Shown here one piece after another: positions 9,511 to 20,199 of a stretch of 35,351 bases of DNA; position 1 is the first letter of the stretch, and each line of letters starts with the position of its first letter. The translations under genes were made by a program, and so were the position numbers. The stretch comes from Euprymna scolopes. Its lineage: Eukaryota; Mollusca; Cephalopoda; Sepiida; Sepiolidae. The notes beneath the pieces are model-generated. The model saw only the letters and a list, made by a program, of their open reading frames with translations. It had not been told where the DNA came from and made no database searches. The DNA lies in NCBI GenBank assembly GCA_024364805.1, contig CM044490.1:97798565-97833915 (forward strand). The letters are read 5' to 3'.

Positions 9511-12192
9511 TATCCACTTACTTCGAAAAAGTGTAAAAAAGGAGTTAAAAGGTAAAAACGAGTTAAACAATATTTGCATTAGTTGTGAATACAGCTAATC
9601 AGATAATTTTTTTTTTGTTTATCAGATAAAACAATGTAAAAAATGAAAAAAATATTATTTAGTAATAATGTACAGTCCTCATATTTACAAATAACTACAA
9701 AAATTGTAAAGACAATTGAATTCAATATTCCAGCAGTGCTATTTAAAGAACGTTAATTTCACAACTTTTCTCTAAATCGACCAACTCATCCGCCAAGAAA
9801 CGGTATAGAGTATTTCATTATATTTGTTGCACAGTATATGCTTGTTATTTATTGATTCAGCTTAACCAATGTTTACTGTTTTTATTGATTTTTTTTAAAT
9901 GTCGTACAAGAAATCCTTATTTGTTTAGAATGGTTTGCTAATATTTACGTATATGAAGACGGAGTGAACACAAATCATGCTAATACTAAGTGATTTGCGT
10001 GTATATATCTATTCTCTTTATTTTTCTTTCTTTCTATCTCCCTCTTTTTTCTTTTTTATTTGTCCTCGTCTTTGAATATCCGTCATGTGATTTTATAATA
10101 CCGAATAATAATGGCTTTTTGACGCCCTGAAGGAAGAATATTAAACTGGTTAAACAACGTGGTGATTTAAAAACGGTAAATAAACAAGCGAAACAATAAT
10201 ATCATAGATATTAAAATAATACTCAATTTCTCTTCTGTTTTTCTCTCTCTCGCTACTCCGTGTATTTCATTAAGTAGTATTTGCATATTTAATCAATAAA
10301 ACGTATAAAAGACAAATAAAAACAAAGAATGAAAGTGTCATTAATCCTGACAATGTTGTCTTCTCAGCTAAACAAGCATTTATTAAAACCGAGGAATTAT
10401 CACAAAATAATTAATGTTGCCCATGTACTTCTCACACTTCCTCATCAATTTAACATTCAAGTACTTTGACTAGACATACTAATTAGGTGTCTTCCAATCA
10501 AGTAGTAGTCTGATCTCTTCATTGTAGACATTGCCTGACCATGTCTATCTGTTATTATATATTTAATTACATATTGCATGGATGCCGCGAAGAAGAGTAT
10601 TTATATTTTCAAGCAGAATTATATTTTCAAGAATATTTTCAATATTCTTACAAACTATTCACTAAAAATAGCTAGATTTGCATTATTTGATTATTAGAAC
10701 TACAGTTTCTATCTTAGATTTATTCTCACAACGTTCCAATCTTCATCTGGTGAGTCTTATCGAACTCTGAAATTGGTATGGAATATCGAACGAAACCCTT
10801 TATTTAATTCAGAAAGATGTCTTGTTCTCGTTTCGTCAACAATTAAGTATTAAATAATTGTGACTGCATTCTTGGTATCTTCTGTACTGAAGATTAACCT
10901 TTCAACCTCCATAAGTCTGTTACTTACAACAGATTATATTTTGGCCGTTCTGCAATGGGTCCATGTAGAAATATATTTAGAATTACATAAAACTTCTATG
11001 CAATTTTGAATGGAATGTTTTATTTGAGCATAAAAATGATCGTGTTCTTGTTCTGTCAGCCATTTGCGGGTAAAAGTCTTTAGTAATTATTAACAGGATT
11101 CAGATAAATTCAGAAGCCAAATACGAAACCTTGTTCGAATAACATCCAAGATAAGAACAGTAGTTGCAATAATTTAATGATTAATCCTCATCTAAAACTT
11201 CCGCAACAGTACAATCATTTTAAATTTTTTTAGAAATAAACAGTTTCATTATTATTCAATATATAGTCTGGTATTTTCAGTATAAACTTATACATTGCAT
11301 TTCTTTTTTCTTCTTAGTTTTTTTTAGACACACTCTTTATTTTGTCTTTTTTTCGTTTTACTTTCAGTGATACTACAATAAAATGGAAAGGGAACAAACA
11401 AACAAGCATCTGGCAGTGTAAAACCGTTCTCTTGTCGATACAAAGCACGAAAATCTTTTCTCCTTTCTTTTCTCAACTTACAACAAATCCTCGTGTATTC
11501 GATATTATTTTACACCGTTCGTTCTCATTCTAAGCTGTCCAACTCCACTCAACTCCAATGTTTAGAATTCATCCCATTTAACAGTTAACAATTGTGTACA
11601 TATGCAAATTAATAGCATAAGTCCACCAATGAGCGACCTACAAAATTATGCTTGTCTTTTCTTTTCTACATTTTCTGCTGTCATTTTACAGACTAAGCAA
11701 GCAAAGATTGTTGGCGAAAGTGATGATGTCTATTACATCTCAATTCTATTTACCTCTGATCGAACTACCAATGTAGTTTAAGAAATAAAAGATTCACAAA
11801 GGATCATATAGTCAGAGTAGAATCTCTGCAAAAGAGGCAAACATTCAGACGTTTTTTTTTGTACATTTACACCGCGATGTGTGCCTTTGCATCAGAATGA
11901 CAGCATGATAAAAAAGCATGAATTAATTTTTTTCTGTTTATTAATTTTCCTTTTTTGTAGTTGATTAATATTTACTTTCAATCGCGCCACGACTTTATTA
12001 AAGAAAATATGCCTTCAAGTTGTCGAATAAACTTTCTCTATACATCAGGTTAGCAAGTTTGCTTCCCCAAATATTTTACATTAACTTCGAGGGTCAACGT
12101 TTGTATTGATAACAATAAACTGCAAATATTTCAAGGTATTGGTCCCGATTTTCTTGATTCGACATGATTTCCTGTACAACGGATCCCGCTAA
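9511..12192. other. Long non-coding stretch, no gene recognised
   Basis: About 2.7 kb of AT-rich sequence with only short chance open frames. A pyrimidine-rich run lies at 10018-10065. The segment 10660-10860 resembles 4270-4450 (ctatcttagatttattctca, gaatatcgaacgaaaccctt, tttatttaat). I see no SINE promoter boxes, transposon ends or exon-like conservation that I can support. Confidence 0.4.
10660..10860. repeat. Unnamed dispersed repeat, second copy
   Basis: Imperfect match in the same orientation to 4270-4450. The shared words are gaa(t/a)(t)tcgaac followed by ccctttatttaatt, and a t-rich cttgttctcgttt block downstream. The class is unknown. Confidence 0.4.
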
Positions 12193-12665
12193 TCTAAAAG
12201 GCAAAATGCGTGTATGTTTGCGTGTTTGTATGGCTGACACAAGCTTTCGACAAACGCGACGAATCATGACGAAAATTATATCGTTACAAAGCTCCTTTTT
12301 CCGGACGACAAATATCCAAAAATTGTTTTAAAAGCATTGATTCCTTCACCCTCAACTCGGTCGTTTTTTATAAGGAGGGGTCGGTTTTTGCGTCGATATT
12401 TTCCCAAGTCATCGTCTCCGTTGGATTGACTACTCTTAATTCGAACGCTCGTGACTTCCGGTTTCGCGATTGACGCATAAGCTAAGACGTTAGTTTTTTA
12501 CCTTTTTTTCTTCCCTCGTGTTACGGTTTGAGCCTGCCTGGCTACTACCACTTTTTTAACACCTATCTCCACCCGGCTGCCTACTGTTGTTTTGTATTCC
12601 CCCACCCGGAGTTACTTACTACTCCACCTCTTCAAATCCTGGTCAACGCCGGGTACTCCTCCTAG
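12193..12665 (+). mobile_element. Non-autonomous Helitron with both ends
   Basis: A 473-bp rolling-circle element without coding capacity. The 5' end is TCTAAAAGGC, preceded by A (12192). The 3' end is CTAG (12662-12665) followed by T (12666), as Helitrons insert between A and T. A hairpin CCTGG-tcaacg-CCGGG (12638-12653, one G-T pair) sits 8 nt before CTAG, where a Helitron 3' hairpin should be. Internally there is a GC-richer core (12290-12480) and pyrimidine-rich sequence up to the end. Similar ends, hairpin cggcgttg / caacgccg included, occur at 13211 and, inverted, at 16209. It would depend on Rep/helicase from an autonomous Helitron. Confidence 0.75.
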
Positions 12666-13084
12666 TCAATTATAAAGCAAATTCTGTACAAATAGTAGTT
12701 TATTGGCAAACTAATGTTGTTACAAAATCAGATTTGATCCGAATTTGGGCTGAGTAATTAATAGATAATTTTCATTTAGAATTGATCTGAATGAAAGCTG
12801 TTTAATAATGATTTTGTGGCATTTCTAAATTATATATTATGTAAAGGGCAAATGTGATTTTGTATATTCAGCTATATACTGGAAACATACAAAACAAACA
12901 GAATGTGGATATTTTAAATCTGCATTCTCGAATGTATTATATCTGAAAAGATAGAAAACAAAAATTCATTATTTGGGGTCAAATGGGCATTTATATTATA
13001 TGTTATATTTAATGTTATCATGTAATTTATTTTCTAGCCACTAATGAAATGAAGATAACTTTGATTTCTTCACAGAGTTATTTC

Positions 13085-13211
13085 TTTTACGCCGACTCTA
13101 GTTGTTTGTGAGGAGTAGGCTGGGCATAAGAAGAAAACGGGGGAGGAGGAAAGAGAAAGTATAGAAGTTATGTTACACTTTTGTCTTAGCAACATCGGGT
13201 ATTCCTGCTAG
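13085..13211 (+). mobile_element. Helitron 3' end fragment
   Basis: The sequence ends gcaacatcgggtattcctg followed by CTAG (13208-13211) and T (13212), close to the terminus at 12662-12665. The hairpin is degraded and no 5' TC end was located, so only the 3' part is claimed. The left boundary is arbitrary. Confidence 0.5.
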
Positions 13212-13435
13212 TACTGACTAAGAAGTAACTTCTTTTTAATGATAAATGGTTTATAATGATTTTCAGACATAGCTAAACAATTGTTTTTAATTTATGACGC
13301 TATTATTTCTGTCAGCTAATTGTAATCAAATATACGTTCAAAGATAAATTCTCCAGGTAGGACGTTCCAAGTACGATTTACTAGATAAAATTTCCAAACA
13401 GAACGGTTTCGCATACGAAGAATAAAATTAAGATA

Positions 13436-14659
13436 TTAGGTTGATTTGAAAGTTATTCTTGAATTTTAAATTTTGATTTCAAATGAAATATTTTCATACA
13501 AGTTTTCGTTATACTACCTTTACTTTATATATCATTTTAAAAAGTGTTTTTAGTTCTATGTATTATTTTTAAACAATTACCTTCTATTCTAGAACGCTGA
13601 ATACAACATAGAAAAAAGCAAGTTCGCACAATTTTCTTATTGCCATTCAAGCAAGGCCAAAAAGTTGCTGAAATAGCTCGCGATATAAACGAAGTGTTTG
13701 GCACAGGAACCACTACTGAACGCAGAGTACAATTGTAGTTTAAGAAATTTTGTGGCGGCGACGAAAGTCTTGAAAATGATGGCTATAGTGGTCGGCCATC
13801 GGATGTTGACAACGATCAGTTAATAAGCAAATCAACGCATATCTGTTCAAAAACTTGCTTCTGAATTAGACTAACGTATACGACGATTTCTAACCACTTG
13901 AGAGATTGGAAAGACCAAAAACTTGATAAATGGGTGTCTCACGAATTAAACGACAACCAAAAGAAACGTCGTTATGAAGTGTGGCATTCCCTTCTTTTAC
14001 GCAACAAGAACAACATGTTTCTCGACTGGGTTGTGATTTCCGGTGAAAAGTGGGTTCTGTACGACAACCGGCGAAGCTCAACTGGGTGTTTGGATGCTGA
14101 CGAAGCTCCACGACACTTCCCAGAGCCTGAGTTTCACCAAATGAAAGTCATGTGGGCTGTTAGGTGATCTGCGACCGGTCTCATCCATTTTAATACACGC
14201 GAAACCATTATGGCGGAGAAGTACTCTCAACAAATAGATGAAATGCATCAGAAACTTTGACAGCAACACCCAGCATTAGAAAAAGGTCAATTCTCCTTCA
14301 AAGTTATGTCAAACTGCACGTAGCTAAACAGACTCTGCAAAAGTTGAACAAATTGGGCTGCAAAACTGCCTCATTCGCCATATTCTCCAGACCTCTCACC
14401 TACCGACTACCACTTTTTTTAAGCATCTCGACGATTCTCTGCGTGAGAAATGCTCCAAAAACCTAAGCGATATCTAAAACGCCTTCAGCGACTCCATCGC
14501 TACCAGAACGCAAGACTTTTACGTTACTGTCATACATACATTTGTTTGGCCTTGGCAAAAGTGCGTAGAGTCCGATGGTGCTTATTTCGATTAATAAATT
14601 TGTGTTTGAGCAGTCTGAATTTAAAAGTTAAAAACGACAAGGATTTTTTGTCAACCTGT
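13436..14659 (+). mobile_element. Mariner element with terminal inverted repeats, inactive
   Basis: Full-length mariner of about 1.22 kb, the usual size for the family. The 5' terminal repeat starts TTAGGTTGATTTGAAAG at 13436 after TA (13434-13435). The 3' end reads tttttgtcaacctgt up to 14659, followed by TA (14660-14661). The two repeats match only in part, as expected for an old copy. The ends resemble those of the mariner group that includes the element in human SETMAR (Hsmar1, cecropia group). The subgroup is inferred from sequence similarity only. Confidence 0.85.
13605..14600 (+). pseudogene. Mariner transposase pseudogene (DD34D family)
   Basis: Transposase of the mariner above. One frame runs from about 13605 to past 14200 with few stops: KKQVRTIFLLPFKQGQKVAEI (helix-turn-helix region, 13610-13680), TTERRVQL, ESLENDGYSGRPSDVDNDQL (linker, 13760-13830), LDKWVSHELNDNQKKRRYEV, SLLLRNKNNMFLDWV, then the catalytic core. 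The first Asp of the family's TCDEKW motif is Gly here (ISGEKW, codon 14042-14044). DADEAPRHFPEPEFHQMKVMW and AEKYSQQIDEMHQKL follow. The second-Asp HDNARPH motif near 14300-14325 has lost its Asp and the frame shifts there. The third-Asp block PYSPDLSPTDYHFFKHLD is legible near 14385-14440, and the end ESDGAYFD near 14570-14595. Several in-frame stops (for example 13736-13738 and 14164-14166). Dead by both catalysis and frame. Confidence 0.9.
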
Positions 14660-14661
14660 TA

Positions 14662-15589
14662 TTATGCTATTGAACCTATTTGTAGAGTCTTTTGTGTAGA
14701 ATCTTCTAACAGTCCAGTTATGATCAGAATCTATTACATGATTTTGAATATTCGTTTAAGATACATGAAAAAGTAATTAAAATCCATTACATAATTTTGA
14801 TTTTATAAAGTATTTAGAATTTTACGATCACGATTAAGAATGAAGTTCTTTACAACCCTGAAATATTTAAATTTTAAGAAGTCACTGAAATTTTGAGAAT
14901 AATTATTGATATCTTTAAAATTTTACAAAACTTGAAAGTACCTGAATTTTGATAAGTGTTTTCATTGTGTTTTTACTCTTGTTGCATAAAATGAATCAGG
15001 CTACATTGCAAGCCATTACATCTAGCAGTTGTGTTCGAAATGATCGATTAATTAGTTTATGGATGAATTCATTACGTGTATATATATAAACAAATACACA
15101 TAGCTACTATTATACGAATCAAAATGGTTCGCAAACTGACCAGAAGAACAGTGTGAAGGGTCGATCGTTAGTGACTACTACCAAGGATTTGTGGCTCGTT
15201 TAATTTACATTCGGTTTATTTATTTTGAGCAGCACAGGTAAAATCCCCATGAAAACTGATAACACAATTGTTACTCTTTTCACTTTTGATCTAACGTCAC
15301 GCATGTTGATGAGTCCTTCTTGCGTACTATCGTGCATTCGCCTGACACCATCATCTGTCATCTCTTAAGAAATTGCCGTAATCTGAAGCTCTTTCAAATT
15401 TTGTAAACATGTCTATTAATGCCTCAAACTGGGCAGAGAGAGTTTGAAAGATACGGATTCTGATAAGATTATTCGCCATACTCGGATGCGTCCCGAATAA
15501 ATTTCAAGATAAGAAACGACTTAAGCAAACGTAATGGATTTTAGCAGCGAAATACACGAACAAAGAATGGCATTAAATAACATCGCGAA
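14662..15589. other. Non-coding stretch, nothing recognised
   Basis: AT-rich with short repeated tatttagaatttt-like words near 14740-14960. No coding frame, transposon end or RNA gene could be supported. Confidence 0.4.
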
Positions 15590-15880
15590 TATCTTCATTT
15601 CTCCCCGTGCCTTAATCTAAACGAAAATTCCATTAATAAATTTTCTTTCTTAGAACTTTACGATAGTGGAACTCTGTTTCGCTGGCTTGCTTTTCAACTG
15701 GCTCTAGCTAGTTGTCTTAAAACTAGTTCATAATTAATCAAATTCTATTCAATTCCACCACCAACGATTAATACGCTATTGTTTCAGTGACCATCTCATA
15801 CTCATTACCCCCTGTCTTCAAGTGACCTTCGCACCTTGATAAATGGTGACTCCCTCATAAAAACATCGCTCCTATTTTAC
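15590..15880 (+). mobile_element. LINE 3' end fragment, copy 1
   Basis: Homologous in order to 20380-20650: gtgccttaatctaaacg / gtgcctaaacctaaacg, attccatt / attccatg, ctttcttagaact, gtggaa, gcttgcttttc / cctgctttccg, and a closing gtgacc...cttgataa...ggtg block. It corresponds to the last coding part and 3' untranslated part of a LINE ORF2. Coding is more decayed than in the partner. No target duplication found. Confidence 0.6.
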
Positions 15881-15940
15881 TATATTGTAATAAAAATTCC
15901 AGAATCAGAAGCCATTTTAATTAACTCACTATAAATGAAT

Positions 15941-16208
15941 TCAATGTTTATTTTGAAACAATCTAAATAACCAATACATTCGTGGCTGATATTTATTTCA
16001 AAGCCAGCTATATCACCCATACTTATATTCAAATAATATACGTGAAGGATATTTATTTTTAAAAAATATGTGTAAAATATTTCTTTCAAAATAATGTATA
16101 TGACCAATATTTATTTTAAAACTATCAATGTGGCCAATATTTATTTCACAAAAATCTATGTGACCAATAATTTTTAAACAATCTACGTGAATAAGATTTA
16201 TTTAATAA
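15941..16208. repeat. ~30-bp minisatellite, left array
   Basis: About nine diverged tandem units of roughly 30 bp with the approximate form caatatttattttaaaac followed by aatctatgtgac. The clearest units are at 16098-16190. The array stops exactly where the Helitron-like end CTAG begins at 16209. Confidence 0.75.
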
Positions 16209-16831
16209 CTAGCTAAAGTACCCGGCGTTGCCAGGTTGTATTTGATATATTTGAATATTCTGTCCTCATATATAAGTACCTGATTTCCGGCAAAAAAATA
16301 AATGTCAAAAAATTTCTGTAAGAAATTTTTTTTTTAAGTTTTATTTTCCAAGCCTGTAAATAAATATTTTTATTCCGTCTGTCCTAAAATATGTTTAAAT
16401 ATATTTAAAACCGTGCAGATAATTGCATTTATTAATACAAAGACATGATGGCAAAAGTTTTTTTTTAAATGCCTTACTACCAGAATCAGTTAGAATCGAA
16501 ACCAAAACATTTTACGTTCCAGCTGCGTTCTCTATCGATCTTGGTATCGAGACAAATCTAAAGAAGCACGCTTGAAGTCTTGAAGAAATTAATTTATGTG
16601 CGCATGCGCAGAAAGAAATATAAACATGTTGGCCAATAGAACATTTCGCATTCCAACATGCCCATATGTATGCGTTATTCATCAACCCAAACAAAGATTT
16701 TATGAGTTATAAACCATCTTTGGTGTATAATTACTATTCCCTGTTAATTGTAGTGGTATGCAACCAGTAATTTAATAGTTTGCCTATTAAATTTTTACAC
16801 ACAGTTACGCCTACTATTTTATTTATATAGA
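16209..16831 (-). mobile_element. Non-autonomous Helitron, minus orientation
   Basis: A 623-bp element. On the plus strand it opens ctagctaaagtacccggcg (from 16209): read on the minus strand this is a 3' end of hairpin CCTGG-caacgc-CGGG, short spacer, CTAG, then T. The other end on the minus strand begins TCTATATAAATAAAATAG, preceded by A (16831 inward). Both ends obey the A/T insertion rule. The interior has no coding frame; it includes a gtgcgcatgcgcag palindrome-like word near 16597-16612. Its high-coordinate end matches 21040-21170 (tttacacaca... then tatttatatag). The widespread aagtacccggcgttgcc end is well known from invertebrate genomes in my recollection. Helitron class is inferred from the structure. 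Confidence 0.65.
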
Positions 16832-17087
16832 TTAGTTAGGAAAAAGTCTATTTTGTATGAAAATGAACGTCTACTCTGACTTATAATTGTCGTATAATTA
16901 TTTGAACGCAGTAAATGTTTTAGGAAAATTTTCTAAAAAAAAACAACAACACAGAACCACGAACGCGCATGCAAAAATTTGTAAGGAAATTTTATCATAA
17001 AAATACAAAATAATAAAAACGCAAGCATTGGAAAAATTTACATTTTTGTCGGACATTAATCTTTGTTCATCTAATCGATAAATGAAT

Positions 17088-17114
17088 CACACACACACAC
17101 ACACACACACACAC

Positions 17115-17161
<47 letters not shown>
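17088..17161. repeat. (CA)n then (TA)n microsatellite
   Basis: (CA)n at 17088-17114, a gta junction, then (TA)n to 17161. The order matches an expanded version of the acacaca...tatatata end seen at 21122-21170. Confidence 0.95.
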
Positions 17162-17162
<1 letters not shown>

Positions 17163-17250
17163 CCGTTTCAGTTACCGAATCATATCAACGATCCAGCAAC
17201 TTCGTAAGACTTCAACAGGAGTGGTTATTATGATTGGTAAAACGATATTA

Positions 17251-17282
17251 GAAGAAGAAGAAGAAGAAGAAGAAGAAGAAGG
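17251..17282. repeat. (GAA)n microsatellite
   Basis: Ten uninterrupted gaa units. Confidence 0.95.
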
Positions 17283-17403
17283 AAAAAGGTGGATTTCAAT
17301 TCTGATTTGATAGCATATGAGTTTTAAGATTTAATAATTAAATAAATATCGAAAAGGGGTGAGGTTGGGTTTAAAAACTCCAGCCAGACACGGATCGGAG
17401 TAT

Positions 17404-17406
<3 letters not shown>

Positions 17407-17463
<57 letters not shown>

Positions 17464-17474
17464 ATATATATATA
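17407..17474. repeat. (GA)n and short (TA)n microsatellite
   Basis: About 26 ga units to 17458, followed by a (TA)n run at 17460-17474. Confidence 0.95.
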
Positions 17475-18193
17475 GATATGTATTCGTATATTTTAGTTAA
17501 CGTCCGAAATTTTTATGTCTTTGTAAATAAAGGAAAACAACGTCTGAAATTCTTATTACTTTAAAAATAAAATCAAATGCACGCATTCGGAAACGTAAGA
17601 ATTTTTTGCACTTGTGCTGTGTACGATCCATGCTGAAACAATCACATTATTTAGAAAGACATTCTTAACGTAGGGAGGGGGCTTGTTTACTTTGCTTTTT
17701 AGTTTCACCTAAGAATTTAATAAAAAAGATACGAAAAAAGTGTAATTTAACTTGGAAACCTATCTGAAATTTAACCCGGTCCATCCACTGCAAAAACACC
17801 GAATATTTCTTTGGCATTTCTCATTGTTTATCTAATCGGTCAAATAATAATATAAAAGATATATAAGTTTGTCTTCGTATTTACAAATTCAAAACCACGA
17901 GTAAAATTTAAGTGTTATTTAATTTTTTTTTTTTTAATACAAAAATATGGGGAAAAAATAGCCACTCTTACAGAATTTAACCCGGATTCCCGGGAATTCC
18001 CATCAAGCATGGATCGGGGGCGACCGGCAATTATCAGATTAAGCCAAGCGCTGTAACAGATGCAAACTAATTTCAAAACAAACAAAACCGGAAAAACAAA
18101 ACAAATGCAATATATAAAAAATAACAAAAATCTGCCGTAAAGTGACTTAATATATTATTTTTACTTTATCAACAAATGTTTTTTCTTTTTTCC

Positions 18194-18626
18194 GCGGACT
18201 TTGGCGAGATTGTCTAAATTCCACTATTTTCACCTTTTTTAAAACTCTTTTCCTGTTAATCTCATCGATTTAGACTTAAGTTGCCACAAATGTCGATGTC
18301 TAACTCTGTCTCGTGTAAAATGTCTAATGTCCCTGATGTCTAACTCTGTCTCATTGTAAAAAAGAAATCTTTCTTTTTTAACCCCTCCGTTATGACCCGT
18401 AACTTCTGGTCACATGTCATTTCTTTCATCGTTGCCACAAATTTCGTGCTCAACTTAGTATAACGTTATAATTGAAAACTGAACCCCATGTGGAAAGTTA
18501 TAGAATATTTTTTTTCAAATTATATTTTATAATCTGAAACTTAAATCTGTAATCTATGGAAAAAAGTTGGGTGTTTTAAGTAAGATGTGTGGAGTTTAGA
18601 GGGAGGGGAATCTCGCCAACGTCCGC
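18194..18626. repeat. Possible terminal-inverted-repeat element, ~433 bp
   Basis: An 18-nt word gcggactttggcgagatt (18194-18211) recurs inverted at 18609-18626 with one mismatch. Between them there is no coding sequence, but there is a 40-bp direct repeat (gatgtctaactctgtctc at 18295-18312 and 18335-18352). This could be a small MITE-like element or a chance inverted pair. No target duplication was identified. Confidence 0.4.
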
Positions 18627-18815
18627 CCTTTTTCCTTCACGAAATAATGAATGTCTTACTGTTTTAACCCTAAATTGTTAGGTGTAACATAAATTTTTGT
18701 TTCAAAAATTTTTACAGTAAAATTTTTACAGTAAAATTTTTTCTTAGGACAACAGATTTTTTTTTAAATTATTGTTTTTATAAAAAATGTAAAACAAATT
18801 GTTTGTGAAAATCAT

Positions 18816-19127
18816 TTGTTAAATGAAAAGTACAGGAAAAAGAAATTTTTAAGAAAATTTGATTCATTTTTTTTTTACGGCTGTTTATTGCGGGTAGAAG
18901 AAATTTCTAGAGACGAGGATATTTTCTTAGAAATCTTTACTTCGGTTGACTGTTGGCCGGTCATTGAAAGCAAAGAGGGAGGAGATGTGGTAGAGGAATG
19001 GGATGAAGCTCTCCAACCGGTGGAATGTAAGAAAACAGTTTCAAATTCGCCAAAAATGCCAATGTGGCAAGACTGGAGTTTAGGTGGCAAAATAATCTCG
19101 AACCCTCTATTACCTAAAAGGAACTAA
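18816..19127 (+). CDS. Unrecognised open frame, 103 codons (doubtful)
   Basis: Open frame starting MLNEKYRKKKF and ending LGGKIISNPLLPKRN. The second half (VIESKEGGDVVEEWDEALQPV) is acidic and less biased than random AT-rich translation, which is why I list it. I recognise no domain. Codons 84 onward lie in a 38-bp sequence repeated inverted at 20162-20199, where the same frame is not open, so the frame may just cross a repeat. It could be a fragment of a transposon gene, a last exon, or chance. The opposite strand is also open over 18875-19090. Low confidence in coding. Confidence 0.2.
   Translation: MLNEKYRKKKFLRKFDSFFFYGCLLRVEEISRDEDIFLEIFTSVDCWPVIESKEGGDVVEEWDEALQPVECKKTVSNSPKMPMWQDWSLGGKIISNPLLPKRN
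19069..19106 (-). repeat. Inverted repeat, left arm (38 bp)
   Basis: Its reverse complement begins agggttcgagattattttgc and matches 20162-20199 with 2 differences in 38. Weaker similarity continues outward for another ~65 bp on both sides. Confidence 0.9.
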
Positions 19128-20161
19128 ATTCCTTTACTCACCGTTACGCTAAAATGAAAACAATGTAAACAGTTTTTTTTATAATTTTAAACAATGAATA
19201 CTATTTTTAATGATAAACAATATAAATAAAAATAGAAATATTAAATTATAAGAACATATAATAAAATTAAGTTTAAACAATTAAATATAACTTTATAATT
19301 TTAAGCAGTGTAAGAAAATTGTTATTTTTAATTCAAAATTGAATCATGTTATTATTATTATTAAATCACGTGAGTAGTTTTATAACTACTCAATTACAAA
19401 TTACAAACACGTGTATTCTATTGCGATTTATTAATTTTCACGTGTAATCTTTTTACAAATATGGCACCACTTTTAATATAAAAAATATATCGTTTAATAT
19501 TCGAAAAACTATTTATTTGCGGAAAATTTAAATGCGATATTCGTTTTAAGCATACAAAAACTTTTAATAGTCGTCATTTTAAAAGAAAATGTTATGGTGA
19601 AAACCAAGTAAAAAATTATCGTTTAAAATTATAAAATGTTCGGTAGTTATGTATTTTATGTACCGTGCTGAAATAATGACGTTATTGTTTCGAAAGCCAT
19701 TAACATGGGGAAAGTATTTTGTAACTATTCTGTGCTTCCACTTAAACATTTAATAATAAAGAAAAGATATCGTGAAACTTGAATTTAACCCGAAAAAAAA
19801 CTATTGTAAAATAGCGCGGTACCAAAAATACATAAACGTCAAACTTCTATTTACATTATTTAAAATAAACAATACAGAAAGTTCTATTTATATTGTTTAA
19901 AATATGTTTATATTGCTGAAAACTTTTTTAAAATGTTTATATTGCTGAAAACTTTTTTTAATTCTGTTTGAATAAATAAAAAAGCATTTATTATTTTAAA
20001 ACCGTTTAAAATTTAAAAAAAAAAGTTATGTATATATTGTTTAAAATAAAAGAAAAAAGTGTTTATTCGTTTTTTAATTATTTTCATATCGTCTATTTTA
20101 GAAAAAGAAGTTTTGCTTATTTAAAACTGTTAACTTCTGAAATACCGATATTAATGTTTAA
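19128..20161. other. Very AT-rich core between inverted repeat arms
   Basis: About 1 kb rich in tttaaaat and ataaac words with no coding frame. It has a 29-bp tandem duplication (atgtttatattgctgaaaac starting at 19904 and 19933) and a fragment at 19662-19795 shared with 17625-17790. Confidence 0.6.
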
Positions 20162-20199
20162 AGGGTTCGAGATTATTTTGCCATCTAAACTCTAGTCTT
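20162..20199 (+). repeat. Inverted repeat, right arm (38 bp)
   Basis: Partner of 19069-19106. It abuts the LINE 3' fragment that follows and faces outward from the AT-rich core. Confidence 0.9.

Larger units (their letters stand above)
16832..18130. repeat. Nest of AT-rich dispersed repeat fragments and microsatellites
   Basis: No genes. Fragments at 17625-17790 match 19662-19795 in direct orientation (tgctgaaa(c/t)aat, then aatttaacccg). 17970-18045 matches 20855-20930 in inverted orientation (cccatcaagcat, gatcgg, cggcaat). A ~38-bp tandem pair begins aacgtc(c/t)gaaatt at 17499 and 17538. These look like pieces of one non-autonomous family, possibly Helitron-related. Confidence 0.5.

Noticed and set aside
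15880-16107. 75-codon minus-strand open frame
   Set aside because: It reads through the minisatellite array and has no protein-like features.
20160-20175. ggttcgagatt as a tRNA or SINE B box
   Set aside because: No A box at a suitable distance upstream and no tRNA-like fold; the inverted copy at 19106 also lacks one.
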